NCBI RefSeq assembly: GCF_907164915.1
Contig: NC_061864.1
Location: forward strand, 10,485,889 to 10,549,888
Source: Impatiens glandulifera
Lineage: Eukaryota > Streptophyta > Magnoliopsida > Ericales > Balsaminaceae
Direction: 5' to 3'
Length of the DNA stretch: 64,000 nucleotides
Below are positions 34,726 to 45,450 of this stretch, one piece after another. Position numbers and translations under genes: made by a program. The stretch's first letter is position 1. Each line of letters opens with the position of its first letter. Under the pieces are notes generated by a model. The model saw nothing but the letters and a program-made list of their open reading frames with translations. It was not told the origin of the DNA and ran no database searches.

Positions 34726-36935
34726 CTAATTGGCCTCCGTTCCCATTTCGTAGGGAGTGAGGAAAGGCTTTGGAGGCATTTGTAATAACTCAACCTCTCC
34801 TTCGAGCATCTCAACCACCTTGTTCATTGGAGGCCGATCACTGGGCTTCAATTGTATGCACCACAAGGCCACAATCACCATTTTCTTAACCATCTCCGCC
34901 TCCTCCCCATTAGTTTCCCCCATATTGACCTCATTCCCTTCCTTGAATTGATCATATATCCACGACGGAAAATAGATTTGGCTCAGTTTTTCTATGTGCA
35001 CGTTCAAATTTCTCCTCCTTCCCGCCATTTCCATCAATAGCATCCCAAAACTATAAACATCAGCCTTATAAGAAATCCCGCCAATGTTTTTGTAGAACAG
35101 CTCCGGAGCCATGTAGCCCATGGTCCCTCTTGCTGCAGTGAGAGACACTATGCTGTTTTGGACTGGATACAGTTTTGCAAGGCCAAAGTCGGAAACTTTA
35201 GGTACGAAGTTCTCGTCGAGAAGAATGTTGTGAGGCTTGATATCGAAATGCAGGATTTGCATGTCACAGCCTCGGTGCAAATACTCGATACCATTTGCGA
35301 TACCGAGCGAGATCCTGTACATTTGTTCGCAACTCAAACTCAAAGAAGAAGAGGCGGTGGACTCACCCTCATGCGAGGAGGAGATGTACTTCTCTAGGGA
35401 ACCATTGGGCATGAAGTCGTACACAAGGGCGCGTTTGGATCCTCGAGCGCAAAATCCAATAAGTTGAACCACGTTGACATGGTGAATTCTTCCGATTGTG
35501 GCGACTTCGCTTATGAAATCTTGCCCGTTGGCTTTGCTCTTGCCCAACAATTTTATTGCGACTGGGTGATGACTGCGAAGAATTCCTTTGTAGACAGAGC
35601 CGCAGCCTCCTTCTCCTAGTTTTTCCTTGAAAGCTTTTGTCATCATCCAAATTTCCCAATAGGAGTAGCGAATGGGTGCCAGGTTATTGTGGCTTTGTAG
35701 GAAGCTTTCGATAGAATCAAAGGCCGACAGATGCCTTCTTCTGCATTTGTATATTAGGTAAATGGAAAGTAGCAGCCACCCAAAAAATGTCCTTGCTGCA
35801 AGGAATTCACCTGAATGAAGAAATAAGATATTAAACGTTTTGAAAATATAGTTTTAACATTAAATTGTTTAAAAAACAGTTATTACCGAACTTTGCCAAT
35901 CTTGGTAGAACATCATCTGCAGGAAAGGGAAAAAAAGTGGAAAAGTGAGCTGCAAGACTTAATGTAATGGAGAAAAGAGGAAGACGAAAGAAACTAATAG
36001 TCACCTTGGATAAAGTACATCAGACCTGCATAATGATGAATGGTCCATTAGCCCATCATGAACAACACATATATACTTTAAGTAGAAATTAGATTTTCAT
36101 AATGCTAATAATACCCACGTTGATAATGAGAGTAACCATAATTGATGCAAGGCCAACTGCAGTAAGTCCCTTCCTTATTACACAAATAACACAAATCCCA
36201 TGTCAACTCAAATCCACAAGCTAATTCGTTATGGAAGTGCGAGAATAATATGGAAGAGTTGGTCCTCCGCCTTTCTCTCCACCAAGATGGAGGTGAGCTC
36301 CCCACTGTCATGTGCACGCTTTCTATGCCACATCCCACGAGTATGCTAATATTCAGATTGAATGGTGAAAAAATGCCGAACAAAACGTAGCTAGTATAGT
36401 TGGAAGAAGAAGCATTAAGAGCATTGGCTTCTGAAGAAGATGTGATATTATTCATTAAAGTAAAATATTGCTCTCCATCTTCCCATTCTGACATAGGCCT
36501 AATTGTGCACTTAATATTTGCTATAATTGCATAATAATTGTTCAAATATCCTCTATAAAGTCTATAATAACCACCATCAAATTCGAAAGGCAATAGGCTT
36601 GGGTTATGGATAGGGAGAGAGGAGTAGTTTCCCATTTGGATGCCCTCATCGATAAGTCGGATTGTACCTTTGTCATAGTTGATTCCCAAAACGTAGTATC
36701 TTGCAGTGCCAATATATAAGACCGTCCGTTCATTCTCGCATTCCAGCTCAAAGTCTTGAATTCCACAGCCTTCTGGATCACCTCTGAAGCGAAACGGATA
36801 GCTAACGTTCACCCCGTTGTTTACACATAAAGATGGACTGCTACAATTAGAAGAATATGTCCGAGCACTGGACTCCACTACTAGAAACAGAAGAAGAGAA
36901 GCACAAGATAGGAGGAGGTAAAATGCTAGACTCAT
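34726..36935 (-). CDS. LRK10/WAK-like receptor kinase (rust-resistance-kinase type)
   Basis: A plasma-membrane receptor-like kinase of the LRK10L family. Four exons on the minus strand: 36935-36119, 36025-36005 (21 nt), 35916-35887 (30 nt) and 35810-34726. All introns have phase 1; the product is 650 aa. Residues 1 to about 24 form a signal peptide. The ectodomain starts with a galacturonan-binding GUB_WAK module, [20 protein letters not shown], with conserved Cys/Pro/Phe. A Cys-rich C-terminal part ([13 protein letters not shown]) ends near 270. The membrane span is about 291-310, followed by RRRHLS. The kinase has the glycine loop GEGGCG (355-360), Lys376, [12 protein letters not shown] (Asp479; Phe replaces the usual Arg, so non-RD), DFG (497-499) and GYMAPE. 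It ends about 20 residues after the domain. The donor CAAC|GTGGGT (36118) was chosen because only it keeps frame through both micro-exons. The gene is divergent from its paralogue at 37293. The ligand is unknown; a role in immunity or wall sensing is inferred from the family. Confidence 0.95.
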
Positions 36936-37292
36936 TTTTCTGGGATTGATGTTGGAGAGGAGAGGTACTGATGAATGTAATTATTATTAAGGCTCTGGGC
37001 ATATATGACATCTTCCCCTTGCAATTTAATACGTCATATTGGGGTTTGAATCTTTCTACTTTTCACAAGTCAAGTCAAACTTGAGAGACAAAAATGTAAA
37101 TGATTCTGAAATTAGGTTTCTGGACATATATATCTTCCACATGCAATGGCTCGAATTCAACCCATCTTTTTCTACCATTTTTCCACAAGTCAAGTCAACT
37201 AGAGAGACAAAAACGTCACTACTGATTGTGAAAATGGCAAGAAATTGTTGGGAGGATGAAATATATTATTTAAAAGTTTCTTGAATGAATGA
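36936..37292. promoter_or_regulatory. 357-bp shared promoter between two receptor kinases, with duplicated W-box-like motifs
   Basis: This is the only DNA between two oppositely directed start codons. It contains two copies of CACAAGTCAAGTCAA followed by GAGAGACAAAAA (37064-37096 and 37184-37213). On the minus strand each reads TTGACTTGACTT, two overlapping TTGACY cores as bound by WRKY factors. A TATA-like string (CATATATGAC, about 37000) lies on the side of the minus-strand gene, and ATATATTATTTAAA (37260-37273) lies on the side of the plus-strand gene. The function is inferred from motif and layout. Confidence 0.6.
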
Positions 37293-39440
37293 ATGAGAAA
37301 AGTAATGGCAGCAAGAGCAGTACTATTGTCTCTCTTCTTCTTCTTAATCCAGGGGCAGGGAGGAATTGAAACCACCTCATCAAATGACTACGATGACGAT
37401 CAGTGCAAGCCAGAGACATGCGGGGAGGATGTTAACTTCGACGTCCGCTTTCCATTCAGGCTTAAGGGAAGGCATCTCAAGCACTGCGGCTATCCTGGAT
37501 TTGATCTCTCTTGCTCTCCCCGCAACCAAACCATCCTCAATCTCCCTCTTTATTCATCATCATCATCAGATGTGGTCATTGATTACATAGATTATAAAGA
37601 TCAGCTGATATACGCGAGCGTTCCAGATTGTTGTTTTGTGAAGATAATTGAAAACCTCAACTTGTCTGCCTCTATCTTCCAACCACAACCACAACCACTG
37701 ACACGGGACTTCTCTTACCAGAATTACTTAATGAGCTGTCCTAAGGCTATGTCTTATTCATCTTACGAGTCTTTTCTCAACAATTGCACAAGTGATTCAA
37801 CTCAGCAAGTCTACCACGCCATTTCCTCTGACACTATATTTTACAAAATGCCACTATGGCCCTGCAAGTTTATTAATGCCCAATTGTGGAACTTAGGTAT
37901 ATTGACTTTGAGTTGGTCAAAGCCAATGTGTGGAGATTGCGAAACAGAAGAGGGACTCTGTAGAATAAGGAAGAACAACAACACCAACAACAGAGAGGGA
38001 CTTGAAACAGAGTGTTATCTAGGAGAAGAACCTCTTCCTACTCATAGACTTGTGAGGTTCTATGCCGAACAAAATCGGAATAGTAATTATAATCAAGGTG
38101 TGTATCATGTAGTAACATGCATTGTTGTTGCAATAATGTTTTTTTACTGCATTTACTAACACCATTATCATTCAATTGCATTTGCAGGTTTTAATAGCAT
38201 CAAGAATATCATAATTAGAGGTAACTTTACTATTATCATTATGACAATTCTCCTTACCCCATTCTCTCAACTCTAATGCTCAACACTGGGTGATCTGCAT
38301 ATAAATAATTTTGTACATGCAGGTTGTATTTTCACTAGTCTTATTCTGCTTGCTGGAGTACTTCTCGTGTCCTTTGACCATATGCACAACAAAAAGAAGA
38401 TGCAGGGTCAACTAAAGATTGAGAAATTCTTGCAAGATTATAAAGCTCTTAAACCCTCCAGATACTCCTATGCTGATATTAAGAAGGTTACCAATAATTT
38501 TAAAGACATGATTGGACAAGGTGGATATGGTGTAGTTTATAAGGGAAAGCTCTCCAATGATGTTCTCGTTGCGGTTAAAATCCTCAACAATGCCAAGGAA
38601 AACGGAGATGAGTTCATCAATGAGGTTGGAACCATGGGCAAAATTCACCACGTTAATGTTGTACGTTTGGTTGGCTATTGCGCTGACGGAGTCAAAAGGG
38701 CCCTCGTCTACGAGTTCATGCAGAATAAATCCCTAGACAAGTTCATATCCTTCGATGGAAAGAAGAAATCTCTTGGCTGGGAAAAGCTCAAAGAGATTGC
38801 ATTGGGAATAGCCAAAGGAATTCAGTATCTTCATCAAGGTTGTGATCAACAAATCCTCCATTTCGATATTAAGCCACACAACGTTTTGTTAGATAGTAAC
38901 TTTCTCCCAAAGATCTCCGACTTCGGTTTGGCCAAGCTTTGCTCCAAGGAACAAAGTGCTATTTCTATGACTATTGCTAGGGGTACCATAGGCTATATTG
39001 CACCCGAAGTTTTCTCAAGAAATTTTGGAAACGTGTCGTATAGATCAGATATTTATAGTTTTGGAATGCTCTTACTAGATATGGTCGGAGGTAGGAAGAA
39101 TGCCCCTCAAGATGAAGATAAGAGTGATGCTTACTTTCCCGAGTGGATTTATAAGAGTTTGGATCGAGGGGAAGAATTGGAAATTCAGAATGAGCATGAA
39201 GCGGATGAGAACTCCAAAAAGATCATAAACAAACTCTCAATTGTGGGGCTTTGGTGTATTCAATGGCATCCAAGCAATCGACCTTCAATGAAAGTTGTCC
39301 TTCAGATGTTAGAAGGGGATGGGAATGCGCTAACTCTTCCTCCGTATCCATTTGCCTCAGCTGATCCAACCACCAACATGGGAACAGTTGGTAGGGTTAC
39401 ATTTACTAGTAGTTTAGAGATTATTTCTGAATCAGAATGA
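37293..39440 (+). CDS. LRK10/WAK-like receptor kinase (divergent paralogue)
   Basis: A plasma-membrane receptor-like kinase of the same family as its head-to-head neighbour. Three exons: 37293-38097, 38188-38220 (33 nt) and 38323-39440. Introns are GT/AG, phase 1; the product is 651 aa. The signal peptide covers about 1-25 (the second Met at 37305 gives an equally good one). The ectodomain has CKPETCGEDVNFDVRFPFRL (GUB_WAK type) and a Cys-rich end around PMCGDCETEEGLC. The membrane span is about 281-297 (CIFTSLILLAGVLLVSF). The kinase has GQGGYG (344-349), Lys365, [12 protein letters not shown] (Asp461, non-RD), DFG (479-481), GYIAPEVF and the C-lobe GLWCIQWHPSNRPSM. No catalytic residue is missing. 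The ectodomain is much more diverged from the neighbour than the kinase, and the neighbour's two micro-exons correspond to one here. Confidence 0.95.
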
Positions 39441-39747
39441 GATAATCAAACGTGTGTTATGTATCATGTATGAGATGTAGATGCTTATAAATAAAAGTAA
39501 TTGTGTATCCTTCACAATTATTGCCCATAAGGCAGTCCTAATCAAGAATTTTGCAAGTAGATTTATATAAGACTAACTTCTGATTAAATGAAGTAATGAG
39601 CTGATAAAGCTTTGCACATGAAGGACAAACCTTTTTTTAAGAAGCTCCAAGGTAAAACAGTCTAGGACTGGAGATTTGTCGCCATTGAATTCTTGAGAGA
39701 ATCCGCTAGGTCCAACAGCTTAATTTGTTGTAAAACGACTCTTATCT
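39441..39747. other. 3' flank of the receptor kinase
   Basis: A polyadenylation-like AATAAA string occurs at about 39488-39493 (ATAAATAAAAG context). No further gene is seen. Confidence 0.4.
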
Positions 39748-39930
39748 TCAGATCGCGGTTGCCCTAAATTGAAGGTGATCAGGAGCGAAAAGGGAGATAG
39801 GGTTTATGCGTCCGTTTGAGCCTTGATCCAGCTTAAAATGGCCAAAAGCCCCTCTCCATTGTTGAAACCTTCCAAGTGTACCATTCTCGGCCGCGCGCAT
39901 CTTCTTCACTGGATTATTTGGAGGCGCCAT
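39748..39930 (-). CDS. 60-codon frame of unknown nature
   Basis: The ATG at 39930 sits in a favourable context (ACCATGG). The frame has balanced composition, unlike nearby spacer: it contains MAPPNNPVKKM and GRFQQWRGAFGHFKLDQGS. No domain was recognised. It may be the first exon or a relic of a gene. DNA immediately upstream (39953 on) looks like an inserted element, so its original promoter may be gone. Confidence 0.25.
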   Translation of the reverse strand: MAPPNNPVKKMRAAENGTLGRFQQWRGAFGHFKLDQGSNGRINPISLFAPDHLQFRATAI

Positions 39931-39952
39931 GGTAACCTTCCTTCTCGATAGA

Positions 39953-40791
39953 CCTGACCACGATTCGAAGGGACCACGATTCGAAGGACCCCGATTCGAA
40001 TTGGTATCGAATAATAATAAAGTCGAATTAATTCTATAATTTTAATACTTAATTAAAAAAATTTAAAACCTCTAATTTTTTTAGAACATTTATTAGATAA
40101 TTGAGTTTGTAATTTTTCCAAATTAATTTTGTGTAAATATTTATTATTCAAATGAATATTATAAGTACAATATTAATATCCGGTTTTGAATTCTTATTGT
40201 TTACTACAATAATTAATATAATTATAAAGATATACTGTTCTTCTGTAGAAAATTTAGTAAAAAGTAACCAAGATTATTTTTTTTACCTTTTATGGATTTG
40301 AATTAACACTTTCTTTTGAGCTTCATTATAAACGTTCATCCTTTTTCGAAATAGAATAAATACAAATCAGTGAAAAATTAGATTCAATATAATCTTCATG
40401 TTTTATGAGAATATATTTATTAGTAAACTTAAGGGAGAATGTATATAATTTAAAGAATGTATTTAATAAGTGGAGTATAGAGTTGAGATTGAAATGTTTA
40501 AAATTTAAATTTTAAAAAAGCAAATTTAAAAAACTAATAAAATGGTAATTTTTTTGCAACTTTAAAAATAAAAAATAAAATAAATTAAAATATTAGGAAT
40601 ATTTTGGTGAGCCCCACCCACTGACCCCTCCTCCCATTTTTCAAAAAGAAATCTAACATATTTGATGTACTATTATTATAAATTTTAATTTAAATTTCGA
40701 ACCTTGTTCAATTATAATGAAGATTTCGAATTCTTGATGAATCGAATCTTTAACTAATCGAATCACGAATTAGATTCTATTCATGGTCAGG
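39953..40791. mobile_element. possible non-autonomous element rich in ATTCGA words
   Basis: The left end CCTGACCACGATTCGA is mirrored by the right end, which in reverse reads CCTGACCATGAATAGA. The left end also holds three tandem copies of a ~16-bp GACCACGATTCGAAGG unit (39955-39998). Many GAATCGA/TCGAAT words fill 40690-40775. No clear target duplication was found, so the boundaries are tentative. Confidence 0.35.
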
Positions 40792-40979
40792 TGACTCAGG
40801 TCTACAAAAATAAATAACGAAATAAATAAATAATAACAATATTATATAATTTAAATAAAATAAATGATTTAAGCAACCCAAACAAGATAACTAATGATAT
40901 AATTATTTGATTTTATTTAAAAATAAAACAATTATCTGATGGTAGCTTCTAGAAAGAAAAAAAAAAATATTAGGAATGT

Positions 40980-41699
40980 AACGGCGTTAAGCCGCTCCCG
41001 TTAACCAAATCTTGGAGGAGAAGATCGAGCTCTATACAATATTCCTCGTCTGTACGGTCTCATTGCATATGAAGGCAACCAGAAAGAAAGAAATGCACGA
41101 ATGCTTAGATGAAGGTCTGATGACGACTGATCAGATATCAGGTACATGAACATGAATGACGATCTTCGTTCTGGCGATCGATCGATCGATCCATCTTATC
41201 TTCGTTGTCTCCCTAATTGTTGTAAGTTTCTATTTCTTCGTTATCTATCGTATCTTAAGAATCAATTACATTTTCTTTCTCATCTTAGGTTTTTAAATTT
41301 CGGTGTAACTCTGCATATTTTTATTACAGTTAATTGCGATTCTGGATTCTGGATTCTGCTTCGGAACCGTTCGGTCTCAATCCTTTGATGAATGGACATG
41401 CATTTAGGTTTTTCATTCTTCAATCTGCTTGGATCTTCCTAGATGAATCTTCCTTACGCTTAAGATTTAGCATGCAATCGCGTTTTATGTTGAACTGATA
41501 CTTGTTGTTGCCTGGAGTTTTAATCTCAAGTTTTTCTATACATTTATTGCGTTTCTGGAAGGAGAGTCGGTGTTATTGCTAGTTTGGTGGAGTCTACAGT
41601 CGATGATGTGAAAGTTCCCATGAATAGTGACCAACTTTTGATTCCGAAGTTTTCTTGCTACAAGTAAGAAACAGATCCGTGTCTGGAAGGAAGACAGCA
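40980..41699 (+). promoter_or_regulatory. promoter and 5' leader region of PI4K-gamma
   Basis: Base composition changes here from AT-rich to balanced. A likely leader includes ATCGATCGATCGATCC at about 41175-41192. Several GT/AG signals (for example CAG|GTACATG at 41139) suggest a leader intron, but the exact transcript start and splice pattern cannot be read. The 80-codon frame at 41146-41388 has no domain-like content and is treated as leader. Confidence 0.4.
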
Positions 41700-43618
41700 A
41701 TGTCGATTGCTAGTGTGGCTCCTAGTCCTGTTTTTGAAGATTCTTTAGATTTTCCTGGTCTATCAGGGCAGGCTGATCCGAGGTTAAGGGAGTCGATTTT
41801 TATATACCTATCTGTTGCAGGATCAATTGTTCCCTTGCATATTTTGGAATCGGATTCAATAGCTTCTGTTAAGCTGAGAATACAGACATCCAAGGGTTTC
41901 TTTGTGAAGAAACAGAAACTTGTCTTCGGAGGAAAAGAGTTGGCTCGTGATACTTCTCTTATTCAAGATTATGGTGTAGGCGATGGTAACGTGTTGCATC
42001 TAGTCATTAGGTTGTCTGATGTTCGATCCATTAATGTTAGGACGGTTTGTGGAAAGGAATTCAGTTTCCATGTTGATCGGTTTAGAAATGTACTGTATGT
42101 GAAGCAACAGATCGCTAAGCAAGGCAAAGGATTTCTTGATCTCAATGATCAAGAGCTATTTTGTGACGATGAGGAGCTTGAAGATCAAAGACTCGTGGAG
42201 GACATTTGTATGAAAAATGACGTCGTTATCCACCTACTAGTCCGTAAATCAGCAAAAGTAAGGGCCAAACATGTCAAGAAAGATATTGTAGTTTCAATAG
42301 ACAAATCTGTGGATAGAGAAGAGCATGACCTTGTAGTTAGGAACCCGTCGAAGAGAGACTTTGTTCTTGAACCATTAATTGTTAACCCAAAAGTGAAATT
42401 ACCAAAAGGGATTAAGGATCTTGTTGATGCAACTATTAATGGGTTGGCACGAGGTCTGCAGCCAATAAGATCGGTAGAGGGGTCAGGAGGTGCTTATTTC
42501 ATGCAACATTCATCTGGTGAAGAGTTTTTATCAGTTTTTAAGCCAATCGATGAGGAGCCAATGGCTATAAATAACCCTCAAGGGCTTCCATTATCATCGG
42601 ATGGCGAAGGATTGAAGAAAGGTACTCGTGTAGGGGAAGGAGCTCTTAGAGAAGTGGCTGCTTATCTTTTGGATCATCCCAAGCGTGGTCAAGACAAGGG
42701 CTTTGCTGGGGTTCCACCAACTGTTATGGTCAAATGTCTTCACAAAGGATTCAACCATCCAGATGGATATTCATTTGAATCTGGCTGCATGAAGATTGGC
42801 TCAATGCAGAAGTTTGTGAAGAATTGCGGGAGTAGTGAGGAAATGGGTCCCGGTGTTTTTCCAGTTGCGGAGGTTCACAAGATATGTGTTTTAGATATAC
42901 GGTTAGCCAATGCAGACAGGCATGCAGGAAACATTCTGGTTAGCAGGGATTCTGAGCAAGGTCAGATTGTTTTGACTCCAATAGATCATGGATATTGCCT
43001 TCCTGTCAATGTAAGTACAGTTACAATCTTGTGTTATTTTCATTTTGCACTTCAAACGTCAATAGAAAAGACCCAACCATGGTAGCTCAATTGCTCTAAG
43101 GCCTTGTTTGAAAAAAACCCAACCAAAAAATTAAAATGTAATCACGAGACTTTCCAATCCAGTGTTGTCAAATCTTCTGAAACTACCAATTTTGTTGTGT
43201 CTGCTTTGGTTATCTTCCTAATCTTCTTCTTCATCTGCAGTTCGAAGATTGCACATTTGACTGGCTCTATTGGCCTCAAGCCCGGCAACCCTTCTCCAAA
43301 GACACAGTTGAGTACATAAAATCACTTGATGCAGACAAGGATTCTGAGCTTCTGAAGTTTCACGGATGGGAATTGCCATTGGAGTGTGCACGTGTTCTTC
43401 GCATATCCACAATGCTTCTTAAAAAAGGAGCAGAGAGGGGACTGAATCCCCATGCAATTGGAAGCATCATGTGCAGGCAAACAATGAAAAAGGAATCGGT
43501 CATTGAGCAGATTGTTCAAGAAGCTCAAGAATATGTGCTTCCAGAAACTAGTGAAGATACATTCCTTGAATCTGTGTCAGGTATCATGGATCGATACCTC
43601 GAAGAACTTTACCATTGA
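41700..43618 (+). CDS. phosphatidylinositol 4-kinase gamma with two ubiquitin-like domains
   Basis: A PI4K-gamma/UbDK family protein, similar to Arabidopsis PI4K-gamma-4 and its relatives. Two exons, 41700-43010 and 43241-43618 (donor AAT|GTAAGT, acceptor CTGCAG, phase 0), encode 562 aa. Residues 33-105 and 110-183 are two ubiquitin-like folds (IFIYLSVAGSIVPLHILESD; KQKLVFGGKELARD). The kinase part begins near 260 with GSGGAYFM..FLSVFKPIDEEP, followed by NPQGLPL and GEGALREVAAYLLDHP. The catalytic NADRHAGNILV and metal-binding PIDHGYCLP motifs are intact. Exon 2 supplies FEDCTFDWLYWPQA to the end. Studied relatives phosphorylate proteins and act in stress and ABA responses; lipid kinase activity is doubtful for the family. 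The start at 41700 matches the family N-terminus; an in-frame ATG at 41655 lies in the leader. The stop region is duplicated (see 43593-43648). Confidence 0.96.
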
Positions 43619-43648
43619 TGTATTTGCAGATACCTCGAAGAACTTTAC
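43593..43648 (+). repeat. 36-bp-period duplication across the PI4K-gamma stop codon
   Basis: GATACCTCGAAGAACTTTAC occurs at 43593-43612, inside the last codons, and again at 43629-43648, after the stop. The second copy follows a TATTTGCAG splice-acceptor-like string and is itself followed in frame by a stop. Confidence 0.95.
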
Positions 43649-44088
43649 TGATTAATAGATGTTGATATTTGAGAATGTCATAATTCTCCTCTGTGTAATG
43701 GGATTGACTGGAATGCCCTTATATATAAATAATCACATGTTTCTTTTCTTGGTTAGGTCTTATTTTGTATGGGTCAAGTTTAGCGAGGTCCTGGCTTGAC
43801 GGGTTTTGTGCCTAGTTAAGTGTGTTTGCGAGTTAGATGCGCGCTCTAAATGATGCATTTAGAGCGGAATTAACTTATATCTTGTTGGCTAACAATTCAC
43901 ATAAGTTATTTTTTCCTTTTTAGACCAAGTTTTAGGGGAATTCTAACATGCGACCTCAGTCATACTATTTAAGCTGCTAACTAGAAATAATTGTTCATAG
44001 ACTCTAGTAGTATAGGATTGATTTAATATTATTATATCATAAGATAGTTTCTACTATGATAATGATATAATATCCTTAAATAGTATTT
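43649..44088. other. 3' flank of PI4K-gamma
   Basis: Probably 3' untranslated region followed by spacer; no gene seen. GCGCGCTCTAAATGATGCATTTAGAGC near 43840-43865 contains a short inverted repeat (CTCTAAATG / CATTTAGAG). Confidence 0.4.
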
Positions 44089-44091
44089 TAA

Positions 44092-45200
44092 GGGCATGCT
44101 TGGTAAGTGATTTTTGTACTCAGGAATTGAAAAGGGAATGATTGAGATGTTTGGTGGTTTTTGTACTCAGGAATTGAAAAGGGAATGATTGAGATGTTTG
44201 GTGGTTTTGATTCCAAGATATTAATTTGATTACCGATACTCAGGAATCATCCAATCCAATCCTCTCTAAATTTGGAGGAATAAATCTCATTTTTTCTCTC
44301 ACATTATCTCCACTCTCCTATTTTCTCTCTCATAATTATAATTATAATATAATATATATATTTTATAATTATATATTACGTTATTTTATAATTAACATAA
44401 TAATAAATTTTTATTTATTTATGAATAAATAATTTTAATTATTTAAATAATATTAAGGAATATTTAAAATAAAATTTTAGTAATAATTACATTAACTAAT
44501 TTTATATAATTAATTTTAAATATTATATATTAATAATAAAATTAAAATTAATTTATTAAAATATAAAACTAAAAATAAAATAACAATTTTATATAAAAAA
44601 ATATTAAAAAATTAAATATAAAATATTTTAATAAAAATTATTATTAAAAAAATTATACCATGTTATAATATATTATTAAATAAAATATTATATTTAATTT
44701 AAAATATATAATATTTGAAAGACTTTATCTTATATTATTTATATTTAATAGATAATTATTTATTTATAATTAGTAAAAAATTGAAATATTTAATTTTTTT
44801 TTTTTGTTATAAATATTTTTATTTTTTTTTGAAAAAATATAATTAATAATTTTTATTTTTATTTTGAAAAAATATAATTAATATGAAAAAATATTAAATG
44901 TTTATATTTTATTAAATTATGTCAATTAAATATTTTATAAATATTAAACAATTATGTTATAAAAATAATAATATTTTATATTTTTAATTTAATAAAATAA
45001 AATAAAAATTAATCATAATTTTAATAATAAAATTATATTTATAACTTTTCTTTTATAAATCCAAATGTTATCAATAAGAATGATTAAAACTCTTAACTAA
45101 ACACTACAATTTTATTAATCATACCCATTCTCATTCTCATTTCACACCTCTATTAATCCCAATCTTATTCTCATTTTTTTTATTTGAACCATGCATCCCC
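44092..45200. mobile_element. PIF/Harbinger-like non-autonomous element
   Basis: The ends are GGGCATGCTTGGT (44092-44104) and, read in reverse, GGGGATGCATGGT (45188-45200). TAA direct repeats flank them at 44089-44091 and 45201-45203. The left end contains a 47-bp tandem duplication (TTTTTGTACTCAGGAATTGA..., starts 44111 and 44158). The core is extremely AT-rich with no coding capacity. The TAA target supports the superfamily. Confidence 0.7.
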
Positions 45201-45214
45201 TAAATTATATTGTC

Positions 45215-45450
45215 TGCTTCTCTTTGGTTTTAAAAAAATTCAACCAAAATTTATTTTCAAATCAATCACTTTTCAACAATCACATCACTCATTTCATTAA
45301 CCAAAATACTAAAATACTCTCTATTTTAAATTATTATTTTTTATTTTATTTATATATATCAATACTCTTTTAATCTTTTTACCAAAAATAATCATCACTT
45401 ACTCAAAATCAACACTAATCATTATTTATTTTTTTAATCCGAACAAGGCC
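45215..45450. mobile_element. Tourist-like MITE, left end degraded
   Basis: The right end CCGAACAAGGCC (45439-45450) is intact. The body matches 886-1129 in the same orientation, including ATCACATCACTCATTTCATT and CAAAATACTAAAATACTC. The left terminal repeat is not recognisable (the text near 45222 reads CTCTTTGGTTTTAAAA). Confidence 0.7.
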
